Shown: one piece after another, positions 1-6,707 of the stretch
How positions within the stretch are numbered: position 1 is the stretch's first letter
Layout: each line of letters begins with the position of its first letter
NCBI GenBank assembly: GCA_016929205.1
Contig: JAFGJF010000600.1
Coordinates: 1-9,509, forward strand
From: Anaerolineae bacterium
GTDB taxonomy: Bacteria; Chloroflexota; Anaerolineae; JAFGEY01
Reading direction: 5' to 3'
DNA: 9,509 nt
Program-made: the position numbers and the translations under genes
Notes under the pieces: model-generated
The model's input: the letters and a program-made list of their open reading frames with translations, nothing else
The model's database searches: none
What the model was told of the DNA's origin: nothing

Positions 1-2294
1 AGGATCCGTTCGTTTCTGCCTTGAATGGCGGCCGAGAGACCCATTTCCTGGGATCGATCGGCCTGTTCTGGCGCGCATATCGGTAAATACACTTGAAAGG
101 TGGAACCCGATCCCGGCTTGCTGTGCACGGTGATCCATCCTTCGTGCTGCCTGACAATACCATAGATGACTGACAGCCCCAGCCCCGTGCCCCGGCCCAT
201 TCCCTTGGTGGTAAAGAACGGTTCGAAAATGCGCTGAACGGTGTTCTCGTCCATCCCCACGCCCGTGTCCGTTACCGACAGACAAGCAAATGTGCCCGGG
301 CGCGATTCGGGATCGAGCTGGGCATGCGTGCCGTCCAGGGCGACGGTGGCGACTGTGATAGAAAGCTTGCCGCCCTTGGGCATGGCATCGTGCGCATTGA
401 CGACCAGGTTCATCACAACCTGCTCGATTTGCCCGGGATCGACTTTGACCATCCCCGGCGTGGGGCTCGGCTGGATGTCAAGGGCAATGTCCTCGCCAAT
501 CAATCGGCGAAGCATTTTTTCCATCCCCGTGACCAGGACATTCAGATCCAGTACTCTGGGCTGCAAAACCTGTTTGCGGCTAAAGGCCAAAAGCTGTTTG
601 GTCAGCGAGGCGGCCCGGTCGGCCGTCTCGCGGATCATTCTCAGATCTGCAAACGTCGACTCGCTGATGTCGGGCGTGCAAATCAGCAGATCGGAGAGCC
701 CGGTGATGACGGTCAGCAGATTGTTAAAGTCGTGGGCGACGCCGGCCGCGAGTTGGCCCACGGCTGCCATTTTGGTCGATTGCACAAGTTGAGCTTGCGT
801 GCGTTCCAGCTCTTCGTAGCGGTTTTGCGTTTCCAGAAAGAGCTGTGCGTTGTGTACGGCGATGGCTACCCACTGAGCCATCGCAGACAGCAGTTCGACA
901 TCGGCCTGATCGAATGTCCCGTCCGTCTTGTTTACACCTTCCATCACACCGATGACGTTGCCTCTCACCTTCAAAGGGACGGCGAGAACCGATCTGGTGG
1001 TAAACCCGGTGATTTTGTCCACATCGGGACAGAAACGGGGATCGGTTCCGACCTCGTTTGTAAAAGAGGGCTGCCCCTGCTCTGCCACCCAGCCGACGAC
1101 ACCTTCTCCCGGTGGCAAGCGAAGGCCTTTCATGCCTTTCAGTTCCGGCCCAATTGTGGCCTCAAAGACCAGCTCGCTGCTTTCCTCGTCGCGCAGCAAA
1201 ACGGAAAACGCCTCTGTCTTGAAGGCGCGCGTCGCTTCCTCCATAGCGGTGGTCAAGATCTGCTGTGGATCCAGACTGGACGTCACGGCGCGCCCGATAC
1301 GATCGAGAAAAGATAGCTCGTTTACCCGGCGCTGCACTTCCCGGTGCAGCCTGGCATTTCTGATGGCGACGGCGGCCTGGGTAGCCCATATCGTCAACAA
1401 CCGTTCGTCGTCGACAGTAAACGCGTTTACTTGGTTGGCGTTCACACCGAGTGCGCCGATGCAGTCGTTGTCAACAATCAAGGGGGCAGCTAGGAGGGAT
1501 TTCTGTGTGGGAGCGATACCCAGGCCGAGCGATCGAGGATCGGTGTCTGGATCAGACACGTTGATCAGTTGTTTTTCCTTGACTACCAGGTTGGCGATAC
1601 CTGCTTCGATCGAGATCGGCACGTCATGTTCTTGTTGGGCTGCCGTGGCTTCAAGCTCGAGTTTGTTTGCCGTCTGGTCTAGCAAATAGATTACAGCGTT
1701 TGTGCTGGCCGGGATCAACCAGATGGCGGATTTGACGATCGACTCGAGTACCTGCTCCATATCCAGCAGGCGGGTTAGTACCGAGGTCGCCGCGCCCAGC
1801 GTTTCGGCTTCACGCAGCCGGCGGACAGTCTCTTGATGCAGTCGCGTCGATCTCGGCTTATCGCCGGCAACAAGGACGTCATCTATGCTTGACAAAGCAG
1901 GCGACCATCCTTCGCGTCCCACCCGATGCTTGTGTAGTGTCATCTCGATCGCGTTACGCAGTTCTTGTTTGCCAAAGGGCTTAAAGATGCAGCCAAAGGG
2001 TTCTGTTACCCTGGCGCGGCGTAGATCGCTTTCATCCATATAGGTGGTCAGATAAATCACGGGGATGCCAAAACGATCGCGGATGCATTCTGCTGCCTGC
2101 ACACTATCCACATCACCTTTTAGACACATATCCATTAACACCAGGTCCGGGGATATCTCTGCTGCCTTTTCAATGGCGTTTTTTCCGGATGAAACGACCG
2201 CTGGTACGGCATAGCCCAGACTTTTTAGCCTGTTCTGTACGCCTATTGCACTCGTATGTTCGTTTTGGACAACGAGGATCCGGACTTTGTTCAT
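1..2294 (-). CDS. Hybrid sensor histidine kinase, REC-GAF-GAF-HisKA-HATPase, 3' end cut by window edge
   Basis: The frame is open for 764 codons from ATG at 2294 to the left edge. A GGGAGG ribosome-binding site (2305-2310) lies 10 nt before the start. Domains in order: receiver (about 1-122, phosphoacceptor Asp55, Thr83, Lys106), helical linker, GAF1 (about 178-315), GAF2 (about 340-485), HisKA (about 510-575, His521 in VAHDFNNLL), and HATPase_c (about 620-735, N-box Asn633, G1 box DTGVG with Asp676, G2 box GTGLGLS). No membrane segment or signal peptide is seen, so it is probably a cytoplasmic kinase that senses small ligands or redox state through its GAF domains and autophosphorylates on His521. 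The last visible residues (NERIL) follow a short linker after the ATPase domain and resemble the start of a C-terminal receiver, which would make it a hybrid kinase. An oddity is that the receiver's usual acidic pair is Gln10-Asn11. The ligand and output are unknown. Confidence 0.93.
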   Translation of the reverse strand, partial: MNKVRILVVQNEHTSAIGVQNRLKSLGYAVPAVVSSGKNAIEKAAEISPDLVLMDMCLKGDVDSVQAAECIRDRFGIPVIYLTTYMDESDLRRARVTEPFGCIFKPFGKQELRNAIEMTLHKHRVGREGWSPALSSIDDVLVAGDKPRSTRLHQETVRRLREAETLGAATSVLTRLLDMEQVLESIVKSAIWLIPASTNAVIYLLDQTANKLELEATAAQQEHDVPISIEAGIANLVVKEKQLINVSDPDTDPRSLGLGIAPTQKSLLAAPLIVDNDCIGALGVNANQVNAFTVDDERLLTIWATQAAVAIRNARLHREVQRRVNELSFLDRIGRAVTSSLDPQQILTTAMEEATRAFKTEAFSVLLRDEESSELVFEATIGPELKGMKGLRLPPGEGVVGWVAEQGQPSFTNEVGTDPRFCPDVDKITGFTTRSVLAVPLKVRGNVIGVMEGVNKTDGTFDQADVELLSAMAQWVAIAVHNAQLFLETQNRYEELERTQAQLVQSTKMAAVGQLAAGVAHDFNNLLTVITGLSDLLICTPDISESTFADLRMIRETADRAASLTKQLLAFSRKQVLQPRVLDLNVLVTGMEKMLRRLIGEDIALDIQPSPTPGMVKVDPGQIEQVVMNLVVNAHDAMPKGGKLSITVATVALDGTHAQLDPESRPGTFACLSVTDTGVGMDENTVQRIFEPFFTTKGMGRGTGLGLSVIYGIVRQHEGWITVHSKPGSGSTFQVYLPICAPEQADRSQEMGLSAAIQGRNERI

Positions 2295-2355
2295 TGTATC
2301 GCTGCCTCCCATACGGGGTATTGCAGGGCTGCCACCTTGGAATCCTTGTGACAAC

Positions 2356-2403
2356 AACAGCCGACCGCTCACCGAGAGCATTCTCGATCAGCCGTCGGCT
2401 GTT
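2356..2403 (-). repeat. Nested inverted repeat in the leader of the histidine kinase gene
   Basis: A perfect 10 bp inverted repeat (2356-2365 with 2394-2403, AACAGCCGAC/GTCGGCTGTT) encloses 28 nt. Inside it lies a second perfect 5 bp stem (2373-2377 with 2382-2386) with a GCAT loop. In the kinase mRNA it sits about 60-110 nt before the start codon and could fold as a hairpin. On the minus strand the stem is followed by a short mixed GU run (TTGTTGTC), not a clean U tract, so an intrinsic terminator or attenuator is possible but weak. It could equally be an operator or a stability element. The repeat is directly visible; its role is inferred. Confidence 0.5.
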
Positions 2404-2486
2404 ATTCTCTTTCAAATGCCTCTCCGTGCTTGATCCGTGATGGCAGTCACAACAGTACCGTACCTAATCGTCAGACCCCCATACAC

Positions 2487-2515
2487 ATTGTACCACGAGT
2501 TTATGCGTTTAGCAA
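2487..2515 (-). promoter_or_regulatory. Probable sigma70-type promoter for the histidine kinase gene
   Basis: Read on the minus strand, TTGCTA (2515-2510) and TACAAT (2492-2487) are separated by exactly 17 nt, matching the -35 and -10 consensus at 4/6 and 5/6 positions. Transcription would start near 2480, giving a leader of roughly 185 nt before the kinase ATG at 2294, and that leader contains the nested inverted repeat. The element lies in the 279 bp gap between the HAD gene stop (2574) and the kinase start, so the kinase can probably be transcribed independently of the upstream genes. No other gene is seen in this gap. Confidence 0.5.
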
Positions 2516-2573
2516 TGATGACCAGACGTGGACTAGGGCTTTTGTTAGCCAGCGCAAAAAGATAGGTTCACCA

Positions 2574-4202
2574 CTAGAGATCCCCCTCTGTGTCCCAGTG
2601 ACTTCCGCCAAGCGCCAGATAGGATCGATCCGGGATCAAAGATTCTTTGTATTCTTGCGCTTCCATACCCCATTCGTTGATCATCCGATTAACCTTGTCT
2701 GCCATCCTTGTCGCTCCCTCCCCCGGACGGGTGAGCACCGTGAGCAGGGTCGAGACCGCATTCAGTACGTGCAGATCCGTCTTGCCTGATGTCCACAGCC
2801 ACGATCCCCGTTCCATCTTTTCCTGTATGATCTCCCGTTCGATCATTTCCCGAAAGATGTGAACCGCAGTCTTGTGGCCGTAGCGTGGTGAGTCTCTGTC
2901 ATCTAAAACGTCGTTGGCGTACGTGCTGAGCAGATCTGAGGTTGCAGTTTCCAGCTTGCGCAGCACAAAGTCCGTTGCCTTGGGGCCAATCAGGTGGGTT
3001 CTGGGAATCCATATTCGCGAACTCATGGGAACGCGCTCGCGGTGAGGATTCACTGCGAAAACCTGAATGTCGGGGATACGCGTGACCTCGATGTCGTTTC
3101 CGCTAAGGACGACTTCGTCGCCAAAGTAAAGGACGTTGATGCCCTCTCCTTCGCGTTTAGTGCTGTCGCCTTTGATCTCTAGCCGCTCGATCAGATAAAG
3201 CAGCGCTTGCTTTTTGTTTGAATCTTGTTTGGTGATGTCGATCGTCCCGCGCCCGCCCGGAATCACGGCGATCAGGGTCAGTCCTTCTTTTTCGATCCCT
3301 TGCCGGATCTGCTGGACAACATACGCTCTCGGGTCCTCATTGGGGTTCATCCGTGTTCTCGCATGCCGATAGGACAGGATGTCTTTTACGGCAATCTGGG
3401 GGCAGTGCTCTGTGCCCTGCGCATCTGTCACAGTGCGCTTTATGACCTGGGGCGGCAGCTCTCCCTGCTCGGAAAAAGCGTGGAAAACAGAGGCTTCTTT
3501 GTTCTCCGATCCCTCGCAGTCGGCATAGACTTTTCGATTCTGATCTGTATGTCTTCCGCCTGGATAGTTGATATAGTAGCTGCTGCGCATCTGATCCAGA
3601 TCCAGTTTGGCCCACCAGGTCGATACCACGCCTTGGGCGATCTTGATTATCGCGTCGACCGTTTCCTTTTTTATCGCCGTCTTGGATAAGTATTCAACAT
3701 CGATGAATTCGTCTTTAACGCTGGCTTGCCTGCTGTCAGCGAACAGACATGATAGAGCTTTTTCGGTGAGACGCTTGTCGGCCTCGAACGGGTCCAGATC
3801 CTTATCCTGGGCCAAAGATGCCTCAAAGCAAAGCAGCTTGCCGAGTTGTCCTGGTGGAAAGTGGATGTAAACACTGGCGCCATTGCAAAAGAGATGAAAC
3901 TGGGAAAGCAAAGACAGGCGGCGGTATCTACACAACTCACGGACGAGCGCATTGACAAACTTGGCACTGAGCCGGCTCAAACTGTTCCCGGTCACGGCCG
4001 AGATGTGAAAACCTTGCTCTGCCAGGTGGATCAGCGTTTGGCAAATCGACCAGGTGAACTGCTGTAATTCGTCCTGTTCGCCTTGTTCGAGTACGGTCTT
4101 GTCGAGATCGAACGCGATCAGGCTCCTTCGGGTGAGTCTGTCTTTGGCCCACTCTATGGGGTCTTGGCGCTTTTGTCTATCATTCCCCAACTCGCTGCTC
4201 AT
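2574..4202 (-). CDS. HAD-superfamily hydrolase, phosphomannomutase-like IIB type, with C-terminal extension
   Basis: This 542-residue protein has the four HAD motifs in order: motif I FDLDKT (nucleophile Asp32, acid/base Asp34), motif II VTGNS (Thr71), motif III lysine (Lys330 or Lys331), and motif IV YFGDEVVLSGND (Asp362, Asn369, Asp370). About 240 residues lie between motifs II and III, which fits a large IIB cap. Motif IV (GD, spacer, GND, E) and the preceding GGRGTIDIT segment resemble eukaryotic-type phosphomannomutase and related sugar-phosphate phosphatases. Residues after about 400 form a helix-rich tail that I do not recognise. The likely role is a cytoplasmic phosphohydrolase or phosphomutase acting on a sugar or other small phosphoester; the substrate is unknown. 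The start has only a poor ribosome-binding site (GGTGGTGAT directly before ATG), but no better Met follows for 200 codons. It lies just downstream of the alcohol dehydrogenase remnant and could share the proC transcript. Confidence 0.85.
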   Translation of the reverse strand: MSSELGNDRQKRQDPIEWAKDRLTRRSLIAFDLDKTVLEQGEQDELQQFTWSICQTLIHLAEQGFHISAVTGNSLSRLSAKFVNALVRELCRYRRLSLLSQFHLFCNGASVYIHFPPGQLGKLLCFEASLAQDKDLDPFEADKRLTEKALSCLFADSRQASVKDEFIDVEYLSKTAIKKETVDAIIKIAQGVVSTWWAKLDLDQMRSSYYINYPGGRHTDQNRKVYADCEGSENKEASVFHAFSEQGELPPQVIKRTVTDAQGTEHCPQIAVKDILSYRHARTRMNPNEDPRAYVVQQIRQGIEKEGLTLIAVIPGGRGTIDITKQDSNKKQALLYLIERLEIKGDSTKREGEGINVLYFGDEVVLSGNDIEVTRIPDIQVFAVNPHRERVPMSSRIWIPRTHLIGPKATDFVLRKLETATSDLLSTYANDVLDDRDSPRYGHKTAVHIFREMIEREIIQEKMERGSWLWTSGKTDLHVLNAVSTLLTVLTRPGEGATRMADKVNRMINEWGMEAQEYKESLIPDRSYLALGGSHWDTEGDL

Positions 4203-4213
4203 ATCACCACCGC

Positions 4214-4551
4214 CTAGTCTATTGCGCTGTCGGTTGTCGCTCGATCACTCAATCCTTCGATCCCCCACACCCGTCGCCCGTACTGGATCAGCTTGGAACC
4301 TTTCCATTGCTTCTGATGTCTCAACACCACCGGGCACAGAATAGCCAGGGTCTGGCCATAGTCCAGGCCAAAGAACGCGGTCAGCTCGTGGCCGATCGCG
4401 TGAGCAGACCAATCTCCAGGCACGCCGCAGCGGATCAATCCATTGAGCCCCTGACTGGCACACTATATCAGGTCGGCTCGCACATCAGGATCGCTTCTGC
4501 CTGTCGATCCTGCAGAGGTGCGTTTGCGTCGTAGGTCACATATTGCGCCAT
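4214..4551 (-). pseudogene. Remnant of a YqhD-type iron-containing alcohol dehydrogenase
   Basis: Two reading frames together match the middle of the NADPH-dependent alcohol dehydrogenase YqhD, compared from memory. The first (4551-4468, 27 codons, starting MAQYVTYDANAPLQDR) corresponds to the family segment VEQYVT...QDRFAEGIL. The second, from about 4486, reads DVRADLI, then an amber stop (4465-4463) where the family has Trp, then LNGLIRCGVPGDW, AHAIGHELTAFFGLDYGQTLA and a tail up to RRVWGIEGL, ending at a stop at 4216-4214. About 18-20 codons are missing between the two parts, with a frame change. Roughly the first half of the enzyme and the C-terminal helices are absent. The second metal-ligand position, normally His in LDH, is Tyr. 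The first fragment begins 7 nt after the proC stop, with GGAGGAG of proC acting as a possible ribosome-binding site, so a 27-residue peptide could still be translated. It is not a functional enzyme. Confidence 0.85.
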
Positions 4552-4558
4552 AACGCGT

Positions 4559-5416
4559 TCACTCCTCCAGGCTTGGCCGCTCTGGTCCGTTGACAGTCGA
4601 TACCATGCTGGCCAAAAGCCGGCTCTTTTGGTAGGCGGCCCAAATCGCTTTGGAGAGCACTGTGCGCATTGACCCTTTTTCGAGTTGGTAAATGGCGTCG
4701 GCGCTGGTGCCGCCCGGCGAGGTCACCATATTGCGCAGTTCGGCCAGGTGTTTGTTTGATTGTTGCGCAAAGAGGACCGAGCCCAATACAGTTTGCACGA
4801 CTAGTTTTTTGGCGTCTTGACGTGAGAATCCCAAGTGTACTGCCGCGTCCACCATCGCTTCCATCATCAGGAATACGTATGTCGGGCCGGTGCCGCTGAC
4901 GGCTGTGGCCATATCCAGATACTCTTCAGCATGGACTTGAAGTTCCTGCCCCATTGCCTGTAAAATGGTCTGAGCTTGTTTGCGTTGTGTCTCTGAAACA
5001 GCAGGCGAAGCGATCCACACCGACATAGCCTCTCCGATCTGGGCGGGGGTGTTGGGCATCACCCGGACCACTGCCTTGTGTCCCAATCCGTTGATGATTG
5101 AGGATACAGGTACGCCGGCAGCAATGGACAATACCAGGGCTCGAGGTGGAATCTGTCCGTGCAGTTCTTCAAGGATGATGGGCATCACTTGTGGTTTGAT
5201 TGATAGCACGACAATGTCTTTGTCCTTGACAGCAGTGCTGTTGTCCTTGGTAGTTGTGATGCCATAGCTGTCTGCTAACTCTCTCCGGCGTTCATCCCGT
5301 GGTTCGCTGGCCGCCACGTTCTGCGGCGCGATCAGCTTTTTGTCCAATATCACTTTGATGATTGCGCCGGCCATCGTGCCGCTGCCGATGAAGGCTATGT
5401 TGGTGTTCTGAAGCAT
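4559..5416 (-). CDS. proC: Pyrroline-5-carboxylate reductase
   Basis: The protein is 285 residues, slightly longer than the usual 265-275. It catalyses the last step of proline synthesis, reducing 1-pyrroline-5-carboxylate to proline with NAD(P)H in the cytoplasm. The N-terminal Rossmann fold has the dinucleotide motif FIGSGTMAGAI (residues 9-19). The middle shows RVMPNTPAQIGEA (118-130). The C-terminal dimerisation and catalytic domain carries SGTGPTYVF (174-182) and the family signature VTSPGGTSADAI (231-242). All of these are intact. The start is set by a perfect AGGAGG 4 nt before the ATG. It follows the panE-like gene by 8 nt, so the two are very probably co-transcribed. Downstream lies only the alcohol dehydrogenase remnant. 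Confidence 0.96.
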   Translation of the reverse strand: MLQNTNIAFIGSGTMAGAIIKVILDKKLIAPQNVAASEPRDERRRELADSYGITTTKDNSTAVKDKDIVVLSIKPQVMPIILEELHGQIPPRALVLSIAAGVPVSSIINGLGHKAVVRVMPNTPAQIGEAMSVWIASPAVSETQRKQAQTILQAMGQELQVHAEEYLDMATAVSGTGPTYVFLMMEAMVDAAVHLGFSRQDAKKLVVQTVLGSVLFAQQSNKHLAELRNMVTSPGGTSADAIYQLEKGSMRTVLSKAIWAAYQKSRLLASMVSTVNGPERPSLEE

Positions 5417-5420
5417 ATTT

Positions 5421-5426
5421 CCTCCT
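5421..5426 (-). promoter_or_regulatory. proC ribosome-binding site overlapping the upstream stop codon
   Basis: On the minus strand the TAG stop of the panE-like gene (5427-5425) runs straight into AGGAGG (5426-5421), followed by AAAT and the proC ATG. Ribosomes finishing the first gene therefore sit on the start site of the second, which suggests translational coupling and confirms the proC start. Confidence 0.8.
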
Positions 5427-6480
5427 AGAGTTTGATTGCTTTTCTGTTCTTTGATTGGATCCTGTGGATTAAGCGATCTGCCTGACCTCGATATTCACTC
5501 CATTTGATTTGACCTTGAGTAATTCCCGATACCATATCACATAGCGCCTGATTGGTGGGCGTTGGTATCCCCAGTTTGACGCCAGAGCGGGCTACTGCGC
5601 CGTTAAGAAACGCCACTTCGGATTTATCACGCCCGCGAGACAACTCTATGTGCAGCGAAGGCTGTTTCCCATTCCTGCCGCCGACAATCATTTTTTGAAA
5701 AAGAGCGTGTGTTGACCATATTGGCAGTCCGCTCAGTACACCGACGATGATCGGTACGTGATAGCCCGGCAGAGATACCAACTCGATCTTGAGTTCTCGA
5801 ACGACTACCCGTGCTTCGCGCAATGCATCTATTTCCAGTTCGTAAAGACCACGATTGACATATACTTTTTCCAATGGCCAATCCAGGATGGCAGGAATGG
5901 CATTGGCGAGCAGGTTCAGCATCAATTTGGACCACTTGAGTGATCGCCAGTCTGCATAAAGACGCGTTTCAAAGCCAGCCTGCGAAAACAAACCGACGAG
6001 TGGTGTTGTTTTCCGTCCGTTCACGGCAGCAATGCCGATGCCCCCTTTGTCCAGGTGTGCGCGGATGACCGCCGGTTTGGGGCTTTCAACCGGAATGGTG
6101 ATGATCCCGGCAAACAAGTTGTGTTCGCCCAAAATGCCCTGTGCAGTGTCGATACCGCCTACACCGTTTTGGATCACCAACGCCAACGCGCCTTGTTGAA
6201 CAAAGGGCAGTGCTTGCACTGCAGCCACGGCAGTGTCAAAGACTTTGGTTGTAATTAAAACCAGGTCGAATCGGGCCTTTTTCAGGGTTTTGGTTGTCTC
6301 AACTGCCTGAATGCAATCTATACAGCAAGCCCGTCCGTCACGATCCAGGAATACGCCACGGCTGTTTACTGCCTGAACATAGGCAGGTCGGCCAACTGTT
6401 GTCACTTGATGGCCAGCTACTCCAAGCTGGAACGCGAGCAGAGAACCAATGGCACCAGTGCCGATGATGAGGATGTCCAT
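5425..6480 (-). CDS. panE: 2-dehydropantoate 2-reductase (ketopantoate reductase family)
   Basis: The 351-residue protein belongs to the PanE/ApbA family, which reduces 2-dehydropantoate to pantoate with NADPH in pantothenate and CoA synthesis. It starts MDILIIGTGAIGSLLA, with the GxGxxG nucleotide motif at residues 7-12. VIQNGVGG holds the conserved Asn (Asn105). WSKLMLNLLANAI holds the catalytic Lys (Lys185). KSEVAFLNGAV holds the conserved Glu (Glu288), followed by GIPTPTNQAL. It is longer than E. coli PanE (about 303) through insertions in the C-terminal domain. I place the start at ATG 6480 rather than the in-frame TTG at 6498, because the Rossmann strand begins immediately there and GGGGAG precedes it, though at a short 3 nt spacing. 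The family also reduces other 2-keto acids, and there are no other pantothenate genes nearby, so the exact substrate is not certain. Confidence 0.88.
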   Translation of the reverse strand: MDILIIGTGAIGSLLAFQLGVAGHQVTTVGRPAYVQAVNSRGVFLDRDGRACCIDCIQAVETTKTLKKARFDLVLITTKVFDTAVAAVQALPFVQQGALALVIQNGVGGIDTAQGILGEHNLFAGIITIPVESPKPAVIRAHLDKGGIGIAAVNGRKTTPLVGLFSQAGFETRLYADWRSLKWSKLMLNLLANAIPAILDWPLEKVYVNRGLYELEIDALREARVVVRELKIELVSLPGYHVPIIVGVLSGLPIWSTHALFQKMIVGGRNGKQPSLHIELSRGRDKSEVAFLNGAVARSGVKLGIPTPTNQALCDMVSGITQGQIKWSEYRGQADRLIHRIQSKNRKAIKL

Positions 6481-6521
6481 AGTCTCCCCCCATTTCAAGA
6501 CCCATCGCTGCCAAGAACTCC

Positions 6522-6527
6522 ATTATA
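6522..6527 (-). promoter_or_regulatory. -10 element of the probable promoter for panE-proC
   Basis: On the minus strand a perfect TATAAT lies at 6527-6522, 41 nt before the chosen panE start codon. No convincing -35 hexamer is found 16-18 nt upstream, so it may depend on an activator or be a weak promoter. It is the only good -10 on this strand in the divergent intergenic region and would drive the panE-proC operon. Confidence 0.4.
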
Positions 6528-6624
6528 CTCGCAATTTGTCTTTTGTGCGAGTTCAGGTAGAACCATTCAAAACAAGTCTCCGCTTTTTTCCAGGCTGTGT
6601 GATCGGTTTATCTGCAAGTCTGCC

Positions 6625-6654
6625 TTGACGTTACAATGCTACCTAGTGTAAAAT
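6625..6654 (+). promoter_or_regulatory. Sigma70-type promoter for the TPR-AAA operon
   Basis: TTGACG (6625-6630, 5/6 to consensus) and TAAAAT (6649-6654, 5/6) are 18 nt apart. Transcription would start near 6661, giving a leader of about 47 nt before the ATG at 6708. The promoter is back to back with the leftward -10 at 6522-6527. The 227 bp between the two divergent genes (6481-6707) contains no further gene that I can support. Confidence 0.6.
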
Positions 6655-6707
6655 AAGAGTTGTTTCACCAACAGATGGAGAAATGAATCTTGACAGGAGA
6701 ATAGGGT

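Noticed and set aside
324..1689. Long plus-strand open frames (330 and 253 codons) opposite the kinase
   Set aside because: They lie antisense to a continuous 764-codon kinase frame with all catalytic motifs and show no domain signal themselves. They are by-products of the coding strand.
2525..2573. Terminator after the HAD gene
   Set aside because: Only a 4 bp stem (GGCT/AGCC) can be drawn on the minus strand and no T run follows it, so termination is not supported.
4463..4465. Amber codon in the alcohol dehydrogenase read as recoding (pyrrolysine or suppressor)
   Set aside because: The same fragment also has a frame change, a deletion and missing ends, so gene decay explains the stop better.
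6481..6498. TTG start at 6498 adding six residues to the PanE-like protein
   Set aside because: The extra residues precede the Rossmann strand, have no ribosome-binding site of their own, and contain the G-rich site that serves ATG 6480.
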